Below, in pieces: positions 54,953 through 64,000 of a stretch of DNA of 64,000 nucleotides. A program made the translations under genes and the position numbers. Each line of letters starts with the position of its first letter. Within the stretch, counting starts at the first letter, position 1. The DNA is taken from contig JAAYPT010000060.1 in assembly GCA_012519695.1 (NCBI GenBank), positions 1 to 64,000 on the forward strand, given 5' to 3'. Source of the DNA: Clostridiales bacterium. GTDB taxonomy: Bacteria; Bacillota; Clostridia; Lachnospirales; Lachnospiraceae. Below the pieces are notes generated by a model. That model ran no database searches. It saw nothing but the letters and a program-made list of their open reading frames with translations, and was not told the DNA's origin.

Positions 54953-56357
54953 ATGGAAAATAGTAAATGCATAGAAATTAAGGATGTATCCTTTTCTTAT
55001 CTTGACAGACAAATACTGCATAATATTTCCTTAGAGGTGAGAAAAGGAGAATGTATACTTCTCTGTGGAAAAAGTGGCTGTGGAAAGACTAGTATTACCA
55101 AGCTGATTAATGGACTTATTCCTCATTTTATAGAAGGAAGTCATATAGAAGGACAAGTATTTGTAGAAGGTGACTTGATTGCCCAAAAAAAGATGTATAT
55201 GATTGCGGAAAAAATCGGATCGGTATTCCAAAATCCAAAGAGCCAGTTCTTTTATTTGGATTCTGATAGTGAACTTGCATTTGCGTTGGAAAATAGAGGC
55301 ATTGATTCCGATAGTATGAAAAAAAAGATTGATGAGACAATTAAAAGCCTTCATATAGAGGATTTGATTCATAGAAATGTATTTTCTATGTCTGGTGGAG
55401 AAAAACAGCTTTTGGCATTTGCATCTGTTTATGCGGGAAATCCTGATATATATGTTTTGGATGAACCATCGGCAAATCTAGACAGCAATGCAATGGAAAG
55501 ACTAAAAGAACAAATCAGACTAATTTGTGCGCAAGGAAAAACTGTAATTATAGCAGAACATAGGTTGGCATATCTTTCCGAGCTACTAGACCGGGCAGTA
55601 TATATAGAAGAGGGTAGAATTAAAAGAGTATACAGTAGGGAACAGTTTATGAGTTTGTCAGAAAAAGAACTTGCTTTAATGGGGCTTCGGACTACCAAAA
55701 AAGTCGTGTCTACAATAAAGCAAGAGCGGACAGACAAGAAGCAGGATGATTGTGATTTATTAGTTGATAATCTTGCTGTAGATAGAGGTGGAAAGCGGAT
55801 TATTTCAAATATAAGTTTTGGAGTAAAAGCAGGAGAAATAGTGGGGATTATGGGCAAAAATGGTGTTGGAAAATCTACACTTTTACGATGCTTATGTGGA
55901 CTTGAAAGTGAAGCAGAGGGTCAGATTTTCTTAAACGGAAAAAGAATAAAGAAGAAAGCAAGACAAAAGCAAATCTATATGGTTATGCAGGATGTTAATC
56001 ATCAACTTTTTGGAGAAACTGTTTTAGATGAATGTGAAATGTTGTCAGATGGTGAGAATGCAGAGGAAATAATCAAAGTATTGAAACAGTTTGATTTACT
56101 TGATATGAAAAACAGACACCCATTATCTTTGTCAGGGGGGGCAAAAACAGCGACTGGTTTTAGCAGGGGCTATTCTCGGTAAAAGTAAAGTATTAGTTTT
56201 AGATGAGCCGACGAGTGGACTTGATTATGGACATATGAAAGAAGTCAGTGAACTTCTTCGAGAACTTGCAACCAGGGGATATATGATTTTAATTGTTACA
56301 CATGATACGGAATTCCTCAATGCTACTTGTGATAGAAATATAGTAATCGGTCAATAA
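54953..56357 (+). pseudogene. ECF duplicated ATPase with a +1 frameshift at G7
   Basis: Two fused ATPase domains. The first is complete: GKSGCGKTS, FQNPKSQFF, MSGGEKQLLAFAS, IYVLDEPSANLD and the switch His. The second has GKNGVGKST, then at the signature LSLSGG meets a run of seven G (56135-56141) and falls out of frame, ending at 56182. In the other frame it continues KQRLVLAGAILGKSKVLVLD, EPTSGLDYGHMKE, VTHDTE and stops at 56357. With six G the gene would be whole at 467 residues. Sequence error, phase variation and true mutation are all open. Confidence 0.8.
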
Positions 56358-56466
56358 AAAGACTATTGCTGAAATCGGGGAAAATAATATAAAATATATT
56401 ATTATGAGTAAACATTCCAATCTTGTAGAAAGGAAGCTATTACAAAAGAGAAGGAGGAAATTTAAG

Positions 56467-57144
56467 ATGTATCTTATTATGGAAGTATTGATGATTATTT
56501 CAGTGGGAGGCTTGATTGGCGTAATGCAGGCAGGACTTACAGAATGGGAAATTGTATTGAAGTCCGTAGCCAGTCTTTTCTTTGTGCTGGAAGGATTTTT
56601 GGGGTATCGAAAAGCCAAGGGAAACAGAAAAGTTTCTTTCTATATTTTGTTTGCATTGATTGCTTCCCTGGGAGGGGACGTTTTTCTGGCATTAGATACC
56701 AATAAGGGGATCTTGTTTATTTTAGGAGTAGTAAGTTTTGCAGCAGCTCATGTAATGTTTTCCATTGCTTTTTCTAAAATGTCTAAGATTCGGAAAAGTG
56801 ATTTTGTCGTTGCAGGAGTCATATTAGGAGTACTGCTTGTTATTATGAGTATAGGAACATTTGATTTTCAGGGACTATTTCCGGTGGTAGTGGCTTATGC
56901 GGCAATTATTTCATTTATGGTGGCAAAGGCGTTGTCCCTTTGGAAATGCAGAAAGGGGAAAGAACGTGTAGTAGGGCTTATGATAGCAGGAGGAGTTTTC
57001 TTCCTTATTTCAGATGGAATATTACTGTTCTGGATGTTTGGAATCGGAGTGCCAAGGATAGCCCAATATGCAAACTGGATTATGTATTATTTAGGACAAC
57101 TGTTTCAGGCACGGGCATTAAACCAGAACTGGGAGGAAACGTAA
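56467..57144 (+). CDS. YhhN-family membrane protein
   Basis: 225 residues from ATG 56467 behind AAGGAGGAAATTTAAG; the open frame start at 56404 has no site. About eight membrane segments, with GGDVFLALD and YYLGQLFQARAL as conserved ends. YhhN/TMEM86 proteins include lysoplasmalogenases; the activity here is not proved. It lies about 110 nt after the ECF ATPase and may be a separate unit. Confidence 0.8.
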   Translation: MYLIMEVLMIISVGGLIGVMQAGLTEWEIVLKSVASLFFVLEGFLGYRKAKGNRKVSFYILFALIASLGGDVFLALDTNKGILFILGVVSFAAAHVMFSIAFSKMSKIRKSDFVVAGVILGVLLVIMSIGTFDFQGLFPVVVAYAAIISFMVAKALSLWKCRKGKERVVGLMIAGGVFFLISDGILLFWMFGIGVPRIAQYANWIMYYLGQLFQARALNQNWEET

Positions 57145-57281
57145 TGGAATAGGGACATTACGTTTCAGTTGAATTGAAAAAAGAGATATTTATCTCATTA
57201 TATGAAACATATGTCAACTGCACAAACGTAGCCATTTTCAATATAGTTATCTTATCAAAAAAGAAAGGAGAACTATAGAAA

Positions 57282-59081
57282 ATGAAAAAGTATTTGAAAC
57301 AAGTTTTTTCATTGCTTCTTGCACTGATCGTAACGATTCCTGTGATGTCAGTTCCGGTAAGAGCAGAAAATGGTCCATGCTTAGAAGAAGATTATCCATT
57401 TGCCTTCATTACATTGGGGGATACCGTTGTATTTTCTGCAACAGAAGCAAACGATGTAGCAGGTGTTGCATATGATAAGGGAAGCAACACTTTGACATTA
57501 ACAAATTATAATCAGCCAGGTACTGTGTTAAGTACCAATATGATGGGGGATGATTTTAAGCTAAACCTAGTGGGAGATAATCATCTGGCTGCCATAGCGG
57601 TTTGGGGAGATGGATGGGGCGGTTCCCTAAACATTTGTGGAAATGGAAACCTTACAGTCAATGAAACAAAAAGTCAGCAGTATGGTGTGAATTTGGTGGC
57701 AGAACACACTAGTTCCGTATTAAAAGTAGAGTCTTCCTGTAATGTTGTAATTTATGGTGGAAATGGTGGTTCCCCATTTAGCAGTTCTTATAATCTTACA
57801 GCGAATCCAATTGTGGCAAAAGGAAATGTAACGGACTTAGCGTTAGAGACAAGTCATCCATTTCAGCCAACAGAGGTATATGGAGGCTATTTTGATCCTA
57901 GTATTGCACCAGACACAAGTAGCATTTATACAAAAGCTGGTGATGATGGATTGTATATAATTACAACTATTACAGATATGGCTGGTAATACCAGTTACCG
58001 GATAGCAAAGTTACAAAGTTGTGAAGGTCTTGGTGCCGATTTAGCAGTTACAGTTGCAGATAACGCAACAGATGTTTCTGAGTATACAATGACAACACAG
58101 AATGCAACATATTATCCTACCAGTTCTATAAGTGGTGGTCCGTACTATTTAGTAAAGAAAACAGCTACAGGGGAAGCATACATTTATGATGGAAGTTATT
58201 ATGAAAATGGAGCGACCTATACTGCACTTTTCCCGGTTTTAACGTCTTTTATGGATGTGAAAATACAGCAGACACGTTATCTTATGGATATTAACCATCC
58301 GGTGTCTAAGACAGAGAAATCTCTTTCTGCCACAATTGATGAGGCACTTCCAGATGGATATGAACTTCAAGGAACAGATGTTGAAGGTGTATATAATTTT
58401 GTTTCGTCAGCATCATCACTTACATTCACAGCAGTTGCCAGTCCGGTAGAGATAAAAGACGGTGTTGTAGATGTGTCAGGAGGAAATACTACAATTTCAG
58501 CAGAAAGTTTCCAACAGATTCTTGAAGCAAACAAAAACAGTGACATTACAATTAAGTCTAATAATGGTATTACCTTTACTTTTGGAAAGGGTACCATGTC
58601 AGCGGTTGCCAATGTTACAAACTATGATTTTTCTGTAGTACTTACAAAAAAATACGGAGAACTTGGAGCACTTCCAAGTGCGGTATCTCAAAATATTTTT
58701 GTTGGAGAGATTAGATACAACTATTCCGGTCAACTTCCTGCCGAAGCACAGATTCGTATTCCGGTAGGGGTAGCGTATGCAGGGCAGACTTTATATTATA
58801 GTCAGTTATTAGATGATGGAACTATCCGAAATATTATGTCAGCCGTTGTAGATGCGGAAGGATATCTTACCATTAAGCAGAATCATTGCTCAACATACTT
58901 GATTACTAAGGAAAAACTTCCGGAAACGGCAGGAAAGGATGCAGCGACTGGTACGAATCAGGCAACTGCAAAAGCTCCAAAGACCGGAGATTCTTCTATG
59001 ATTCTTTTCTTCACAATACTTCTTATCGGAAGTATGGGAGCTGGAATTATTAGCATAAAAAAGAAAAATAGTTATAGATAA
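57282..59081 (+). CDS. Secreted surface protein with sortase-type anchor
   Basis: 599 residues. Signal peptide (FSLLLALIVTIPVMSVPVRA). The body is beta-rich (NTLTLTNYNQPGTVLSTNMM, SLNICGNGNLTVNETKSQQY) and resembles carbohydrate-binding or beta-helix surface domains. The C-terminus is APKTGDSS, a hydrophobic helix and KKKN, a variant LPxTG sorting signal. RBS AAAGGAGAACTATAGAAA. Expected to be cell-wall linked; ligand unknown. Confidence 0.8.
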   Translation: MKKYLKQVFSLLLALIVTIPVMSVPVRAENGPCLEEDYPFAFITLGDTVVFSATEANDVAGVAYDKGSNTLTLTNYNQPGTVLSTNMMGDDFKLNLVGDNHLAAIAVWGDGWGGSLNICGNGNLTVNETKSQQYGVNLVAEHTSSVLKVESSCNVVIYGGNGGSPFSSSYNLTANPIVAKGNVTDLALETSHPFQPTEVYGGYFDPSIAPDTSSIYTKAGDDGLYIITTITDMAGNTSYRIAKLQSCEGLGADLAVTVADNATDVSEYTMTTQNATYYPTSSISGGPYYLVKKTATGEAYIYDGSYYENGATYTALFPVLTSFMDVKIQQTRYLMDINHPVSKTEKSLSATIDEALPDGYELQGTDVEGVYNFVSSASSLTFTAVASPVEIKDGVVDVSGGNTTISAESFQQILEANKNSDITIKSNNGITFTFGKGTMSAVANVTNYDFSVVLTKKYGELGALPSAVSQNIFVGEIRYNYSGQLPAEAQIRIPVGVAYAGQTLYYSQLLDDGTIRNIMSAVVDAEGYLTIKQNHCSTYLITKEKLPETAGKDAATGTNQATAKAPKTGDSSMILFFTILLIGSMGAGIISIKKKNSYR

Positions 59082-59090
59082 TAAGAGGTG

Positions 59091-59127
59091 CCCTGTTTGA
59101 ATAGAAAGAATTGTTATTCAAACAGGG
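59091..59127. terminator. Bidirectional terminator
   Basis: CCCTGTTTGAATA pairs perfectly with TATTCAAACAGGG (13 bp). It separates the convergent surface-protein and LysR genes and overlaps the last codons of the LysR gene. Confidence 0.85.
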
Positions 59128-60004
59128 TATTGTTCTCTTTTTTTACAATACGAATAAACTCTTCCACATCCTGCGAAGGGTTTAAGGCATACAAAAGTCC
59201 GTATGGAATCGGAAAATCCCAGTCCATGGGGATAGTAACCAAGGCAGGATGAACATCTTTCCAACAGTCCAGAGTAATCATAATATTTTGTGTCTGTTCA
59301 CAACGATTAAATACATTAATGTCATAAAACTGAGGCGTGTCTTCAATGGTAATTTGTGGATGCTTGCGAATTTCCTCGCGAATACTATCCACCACAGCGG
59401 AATCGCCCTCTTTTACCATCATTAACGTTTCTCCGTAAAGGTCTTCTATGGAGAGGCGTTTTTTATTTGCAAGTGGGTGCTCCCGTGACATGGCGACACA
59501 GTGCTGATAAGTACCCAGCTTAAAAAAGTTACACAGATTCAGCCAAAGAGCAGAGTCGCAAACCCCAACCAGAAAGTCAAATTTATCTCCCAAAGAAGAA
59601 ATTTCAGTTAAGATGTCTTCGTGATTATCTTCAAAAGGAACAATGTGCAGTTTATAGCCCGGAAACTTTTGATTTACCTGATACCACAAGTCCATAAAAG
59701 GTTTACAAGGGTTTAAGATAGAACTTCCGATACAGAAGGTGGTTTTGGAGGATTTCACAGCCTTTTGCGCTTCCTCAATGGCTTTTGCAGAATAGTCAAA
59801 CATAAATTTGGCATGACGATAAATCACCTGTCCGGCAGGTGTCAGGCGGATACCCTGATTGGTTCGTTCAAAAAGTGTTACATTCAGATGTTTTTCCAGC
59901 GCATTGATTTGTTTCATTACAGAGGGTGGCGAGAGAAAGAGTTTTTCTGCTGCTTTATTAAAGCTACCACAGTTAATAGCATATTTTTCCAGAGCGGATG
60001 AAAA
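59114..60004 (-). pseudogene. LysR-family regulator, start lost
   Basis: The reverse frame is open to 60004 and reads SSALEKYAINCGSFNKAAEK, LFLSPPSVMKQINALEKHLN and VTLFERTNQGIRLTPAG, so the HTH is present except for its first ~8 residues. No start codon is available before the stop at 60005-60007; ATG 59917 lies inside the recognition helix. The effector-binding domain is complete to the stop at 59114. A deletion at the junction with the flavodoxin gene probably removed the start and the divergent promoter. Confidence 0.7.
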
Positions 60005-60470
60005 TTATTTCAGTGGTGCATTGCGTGTGATTCCTGTTGGGAATACAGAGGTTGCAGCGCAAATGATTCAGGAAATAACAGGCGCAGACCTATTTAAAAT
60101 AGAGCCAATACAACCTTATTCCAAGGACTATAACGAATGTATTGCTCAGGCACAGGACGATCAAAAAAGAGATGCAAGACCGGAATTAAAATCTTACCCG
60201 GACAGTTTAGACGAATACGATACAATTTATTTGGGCTATCCGAATTATTGGGGAACCATGCCAATGCCGGTATTTACATTTTTGGAGCATTTTGATTTGA
60301 AAGGAAAAACAATTTATCCATTTTGTACCCATGAAGGAAGCGGCATGGGACGAAGCGAACAGGATATCCGAAAATTATGCCCGGATGCAACTGTGGAAAA
60401 GGGAATTGCAATTCACGGAACGAATGTAAAACAATCCCAAGATGTTTTAAAGAAATGGCTAAAAAAGTAA
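59973..60470 (+). pseudogene. Flavodoxin family protein, start lost
   Basis: The flavodoxin fold reads LIAYFSRADENYFSGALRVI then PVGNTEVAAQMIQEITGADL (FMN phosphate loop), YPNYWGTMPMPVFTFLE and TIYPFCTHEGSGMGRSEQD. About 3-4 residues and the start codon are missing. The frame is open leftwards to 59859 but over LysR coding sequence. The first ~30 nt are also LysR coding sequence on the other strand. Probably not translated efficiently unless a fortuitous start is used. The CMD-cupin gene follows 40 nt later. Confidence 0.65.
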
Positions 60471-60510
60471 TAAATATAAAAAAGAGAGAAAGAGCGTAGG
60501 AGGAAGAAAA

Positions 60511-61248
60511 ATGGTAAAACAGACAGCAGGCAGAGATGCGTTAAACGATTTTGCACCAAAATTTGCAGAATTAAATGATGATGTATTATTTGGAGAAGTG
60601 TGGTCAAGAGAGGATAAGTTATCTCTTAAAATGCGTTCTATCGTGACACTTACAGCACTCATCAGCAAAGGAATCGTAGATAGTTCCCTGACCTATCATC
60701 TTACAACAGCCAAAAAGAACGGGGTAACACGCACTGAGATGGCAGAAATATTAACACATCTTGCTTTTTATGCAGGATGGCCCAATGCATGGGCAGCATT
60801 TCGTATGGCAAAGGAAGTATATGCAGAGGAATGCAGTACAGAAGAACATGGCGGATTCTTTGGAATAGGAGAGCCAAATGTAAACTTTGCTCAGTATTTT
60901 ATTGGAAACAGCTATTTAAATCCATTGACAAACCCAAAAGAAACCGTATTTATTGCAAATGTAACCTTTGAGCCGGGATGCCGCAATAATTGGCACATTC
61001 ATCATGCAGATAAAGGTGGCGGACAATTACTTATCTGTGTGGATGGCGAAGGTTGGTATCAGGAAGAAGGCAAGCCGGCACAGAGCTTGAAACCGGGAGA
61101 TGTTGTAACCATTCCCGCAGAAGTAAAACATTGGCATGGTGCGAAAAAAGACGGATGGTTCAGTCATCTTGCCGTAGAAGTTCCGGGAGAAAATACCAGC
61201 AATGAGTGGTGCGAACCGGTGACAGAGGAAGAATATAACAAACTGTAA
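60511..61248 (+). CDS. Carboxymuconolactone decarboxylase-like protein fused to a cupin
   Basis: 245 residues, AGGAGGAAGAAAA before the ATG. Residues 1-110 are a CMD/AhpD-like helical domain (SLKMRSIVTLTALISKGIVD, AEILTHLAFYAGWPNAWAAF) without the CxxC of peroxidase types. Residues 135-235 are a cupin (GCRNNWHIHHADKGGGQLLI, GDVVTIPAEVKHWHGA) with metal-binding His residues. Such fusions often sit with flavodoxins under LysR control, as here. Substrate unknown. Confidence 0.85.
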   Translation: MVKQTAGRDALNDFAPKFAELNDDVLFGEVWSREDKLSLKMRSIVTLTALISKGIVDSSLTYHLTTAKKNGVTRTEMAEILTHLAFYAGWPNAWAAFRMAKEVYAEECSTEEHGGFFGIGEPNVNFAQYFIGNSYLNPLTNPKETVFIANVTFEPGCRNNWHIHHADKGGGQLLICVDGEGWYQEEGKPAQSLKPGDVVTIPAEVKHWHGAKKDGWFSHLAVEVPGENTSNEWCEPVTEEEYNKL

Positions 61249-61260
61249 GGAGAAAAAGGC

Positions 61261-61374
61261 ATGAAAAAAGCATTAGTATTATACTATTCCTGGTCTTGTG
61301 GAAATACAGAGCGGATTGCAAAAATGTTGCAAGAAGCAACCGGAGCAGATATTCAAAAAATAGAGACAAGTTAG
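61261..61374 (+). pseudogene. Flavodoxin, N-terminal fragment only
   Basis: MKKALVLYYSWSCGNTERIA then KMLQEATGADIQKIETS and a stop, 37 residues, with GGAGAAAAAGGC before the ATG. The FMN phosphate loop is present; the other ~120 residues are missing. Sequence after the stop belongs to the MerR gene on the other strand, so a deletion ended it. Confidence 0.75.
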
Positions 61375-61409
61375 AAAATACAACGTTATGTATTGTAATA
61401 TCTAAAACC

Positions 61410-62188
61410 TCACTCCACCAACAAAGCCACCTGTGTAATAAACTTAATCGGATCTGTATGTGCCGGGGGACCTTCGAGATAAATATGTCGACAGGTTCCC
61501 TTTAAAGAAAATCCGTATTCCTTCGCATATGCGATCAGTCTGTTGCGTATGTCAGGGATAGATTCATAGCTGCCGTGGTAAAAAATGCAGAGCGCTTTTT
61601 CTTCCGGCAGTCTTTGGATGTATTCGCCCTCACTCTGTGGCGGAACAGCGAGACAATAGGAAATCAGGTTCCGATCATCTAACGGATATTCGATAAAATA
61701 CATGCGTTTGCTGGTGTCTGAGCCATATTTTCGCATAGCAGAAGGGATAATAAATATCCCGTAAATGCTCTTTTCTTTGATCTACGGTGTCAGCGTGCAT
61801 CGTGCGGCGGTAAATGGTCTGTTCCGGGATCGTGACCGTATGGAGTTCAAAGTCATTGTCACTTTTTACACGCTGTTTCAGTTTTTCAATATTGAGATTT
61901 AATTCATCACGAAGCTTTTCTAAACGCTCGATCATAGGTTGCATATCGGTAGTTCCGTCGTAATATGCCTGGATATCGTCTAAAGACAGACCAAGGTTTT
62001 GCAGTACGCGGATTGTCCGTATTTTGGTCAGGGAATCTGCCATGTAGTAACGGTTGCCGGTAGCGCCGTCTTTCACATCAGCCTGTAACAGATTTTTTTC
62101 TTCATAATTCAATATAATTCTTTGAGTGATGCCAAGAGATTTTGCAATTTCTCCGATAGACATCAGTCGTTCGTTTTTTTTGATTCAT
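61410..62188 (-). pseudogene. MerR-family regulator with GyrI-like domain, two frameshifts
   Basis: ATG 62188 has GGAGG 4 nt upstream and would read MNQKNERLMSIGEIAKSLGI if the A8 run (62174-62181) had seven A. As written it is out of frame with the HTH domain (MSIGEIAKSLGITQRIILNY). A second break near 61740 separates EHLRDIY from IPSAMRKYGSDTSKRMYFIE and the rest of the effector domain, which ends at 61410. Either a decayed regulator or a sequence with indel errors. Confidence 0.7.
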
Positions 62189-62235
62189 AAAACCTCCATA
62201 AAGGCTGTAAAATTTAGAAAAAACACTTGCATCGT

Positions 62236-62257
62236 ACACTAATGTACGGTGTAGTGT
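62236..62257. promoter_or_regulatory. Putative MerR operator
   Basis: ACACTAATGTACGGTGTAGTGT has ACACTA/TAGTGT ends, in the intergenic region between the MerR gene and the surface-protein gene at 62318. It could control both. Confidence 0.4.
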
Positions 62258-62317
62258 GATTATATAAAAAATGTAAAACTATGTCAATTTGGAAGTATGG
62301 ATTCAAGGAGGTAAAAT

Positions 62318-64000
62318 ATGAAACAGACAAATAAGATAAGAAAGGGAATTGCCTGGATGCTTTGCACAGTGCTGGTACTTGGAATATTGCCGATGCTGCC
62401 ACAAATGTCAATGCAGACATCTGCAGCAGAGAGTGCAGACAGCGTATTTATATATGGTGTGGAATTGCATGCGGGCAGTAAGGAGTATTTTAAGAATGGT
62501 GATACTGCTGCTAGCGGTGCAACAGGTACTTATGAGGACCATAGTGCATACTATAGTACGGCAGGTGAGCTTTGGCTGAATAATTTAGAGGCACATACGA
62601 TCAAAGCGGATGGAGATCTTGCCATATATGTATGCAACAATCGGGCAACAAATATGAATACCGTGACCGCGGCACAGAATGAAACAGCGATAGAGGTAAA
62701 AGGTTATTTGACAATCTGGTATGGCGGTTATGGTGGCGTAACGGGCAGCCTGACGGTGGAAAGTGATGGAAAAGAGGCAATACAGGCAGATTCAGGCATG
62801 ACTGTCACAAGTGGCGTGCAGGTAAAAGTTCAAGCGAAAAGTGGTGCTACAGCAGTCTCATTGGGAGGAGCTCTGACAATCAATGGAATTGGGACGAAGC
62901 TTGAAGCGGCGAGTGATGGCAGTGCGGGAAAAGGTATTGTTGCACAAAAGGGTATTTATGTGAAAAACTCTGCCACCCTGACAGCTTTTGGAGGTGCTGC
63001 TGCTTATGAGTCTCCTTCCGGTATAGATAAGAGTGGGTATGGTTATGAAGACTATAACGTATTTACCGGCGATGCTGCACCGGGAACACAGGCAGCGAAG
63101 GATACGGTATTAGATGGTTATAAATACATACGGATTGAACCGACAGGTGTTGCAAATGTTACGACACTGACTGATCTGAAGGCGGCAGCCAAAAATCAAT
63201 ATATCAGTCTTATCAATGTCATGAATGACATAACAATTACAGAGACGGTGTATGTCGGAAGGGCAGTGACGATTCAGAGTCCGGATGCATCTAATGTATC
63301 AAAGTTGATCAGGGGTAAGAATTATACAAAAGTAATGCTGGATTTTGATGGCGACAATGGTCATAAGTCAGATGTCGTTACATTGAAGAATATCATAGTG
63401 GATGGAAATAAGGACGGAAATACACAGACTGCATCACCTGCAATCAAATCCATTTATATTTTGGTAGATTTAGAAAGTGGCACCGTGATTGAGAATAACC
63501 ATGCAAAGGAAGGTGCAGCCGTATATGTAAATGATTCTAGTACGGTGACCATGCGGGAAGGCAGTGAGATCCGAAATAATGTATCCGAGAGTGACGGAAC
63601 GGTTTATGTAATTGGCAATGGTGGAAATTTTGAAATGACTGGTGGAACCATCAGTGGAAACACAGTTGCCGGCAATGGAGGCGGAATCTATGAATCCGGA
63701 GGTGGTTCTGCCCGCATGACCGGTGGAACCATCAGTGGAAATACTGCTAAAGGAAATGGCGGCGGTGTATATAATGTGGAGAAACTGTATGGAGGTACGA
63801 TCACCGGCAACAGTACAAGTGGAAACGGAGGCGGCGTTTTCGTTCCTGTAAGTGGAGCATGTCTTTTAAACAATGATATCAATATCAGTGGCAATTATAA
63901 GGACGGTATCTGGAGTACAACAGAGCAACGCTATACCGGGGGAACAGTAAATAATCTTTATTTGTCAGATTTCGGGTCCAATGTATATGTGGAAGGTTCC
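62318..64000 (+). CDS. Large secreted beta-helix surface protein, partial
   Basis: Open from ATG 62318 (TCAAGGAGGTAAAAT upstream) to the window end, 561 codons. Signal peptide (WMLCTVLVLGILPMLPQMSM). Then a beta-rich region, a pectate-lyase-like stretch (SLINVMNDITITETVYVGRA) and glycine-rich repeats of the type MTGGTISGNTAKGNGGGVYN at residues about 445-515, which form right-handed beta-helices. Likely a large adhesin or glycan-binding protein; the anchor would lie beyond the window. Richer in GC than the NRPS genes by eye. Confidence 0.8.
   Translation, partial: MKQTNKIRKGIAWMLCTVLVLGILPMLPQMSMQTSAAESADSVFIYGVELHAGSKEYFKNGDTAASGATGTYEDHSAYYSTAGELWLNNLEAHTIKADGDLAIYVCNNRATNMNTVTAAQNETAIEVKGYLTIWYGGYGGVTGSLTVESDGKEAIQADSGMTVTSGVQVKVQAKSGATAVSLGGALTINGIGTKLEAASDGSAGKGIVAQKGIYVKNSATLTAFGGAAAYESPSGIDKSGYGYEDYNVFTGDAAPGTQAAKDTVLDGYKYIRIEPTGVANVTTLTDLKAAAKNQYISLINVMNDITITETVYVGRAVTIQSPDASNVSKLIRGKNYTKVMLDFDGDNGHKSDVVTLKNIIVDGNKDGNTQTASPAIKSIYILVDLESGTVIENNHAKEGAAVYVNDSSTVTMREGSEIRNNVSESDGTVYVIGNGGNFEMTGGTISGNTVAGNGGGIYESGGGSARMTGGTISGNTAKGNGGGVYNVEKLYGGTITGNSTSGNGGGVFVPVSGACLLNNDINISGNYKDGIWSTTEQRYTGGTVNNLYLSDFGSNVYVEGS

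Overview
This window looks like a chromosomal stretch of a low-GC anaerobic Firmicute, most likely a gut Lachnospiraceae. The hints are AT-rich coding, strong AGGAGG ribosome sites, large serine recombinases next to SHOCT-type small proteins, BlaI/BlaR control, ECF transporters and LPxTG-like surface proteins. The assignment rests on gene content alone; there is no rRNA or other marker gene.

Positions 1-23,500 are an accessory, defence-island-like region made of mobile-element debris and cargo. It holds one intact large serine recombinase (1291-2982), two recombinase remnants (9274-10332 and 17346-17612), a decayed parB-relaxase piece (15995-17345) and two copies of an unrecognised recombinase-linked small ORF (3077 and 18506). 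The cargo is: an unknown two-gene unit bracketed by an inverted repeat (3439-4869); a BlaI/BlaR1 system with a class D beta-lactamase-like lipoprotein (5401-8971) and matching BlaI operators; an AAA+ ATPase plus subtilase pair (10489-13891); a HEPN-type protein split by an AT tract (13988-15621); a DUF4145-like gene; McrBC type IV restriction with a truncated RhuM; and a ClbS/DfsB-like protein.

Positions 24,350-56,360 are a single biosynthesis and transport locus for a nonribosomal thiazoline metallophore related to the yersiniabactin, pyochelin and equibactin families. It has YbtP/YbtQ-like fused ABC transporters, a short AraC-type regulator, an SsuA/NMT1-type ABC importer, an acetyltransferase, a glycosyltransferase, two NRPSs, an aryl-AMP ligase, a saccharopine-dehydrogenase-like oxidoreductase, a thiazolinyl-imide-reductase/methyltransferase fusion, a type II thioesterase, a membrane-anchored hydrolase and an ECF transporter. 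The domain order is ArCP-Cy-A(MT)-PCP-Cy-A(MT)-PCP, then TubC-Cy-A(MT)-PCP-TE. All three adenylation domains read as cysteine-type by eye, so the predicted backbone is an aryl cap with three thiazoline-type rings. Two promoter regions carry the same dyad, GTTAG-N6-CTAAC, which resembles a DtxR-type iron box. No aryl-acid synthase, phosphopantetheinyl transferase or DtxR gene is in the window.

Positions 56,400-64,000 hold a YhhN protein, two surface proteins (the second runs off the end), and a redox/regulator patch where a LysR gene and a flavodoxin gene have lost their starts at one junction, a second flavodoxin is cut short, and a MerR gene carries two frameshifts. Several frameshifts fall in simple tracts (AT at 14676, G7 at 56135, A8 at 62174). 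They could be real decay, phase variation or sequence error, and this cannot be settled from the sequence alone.
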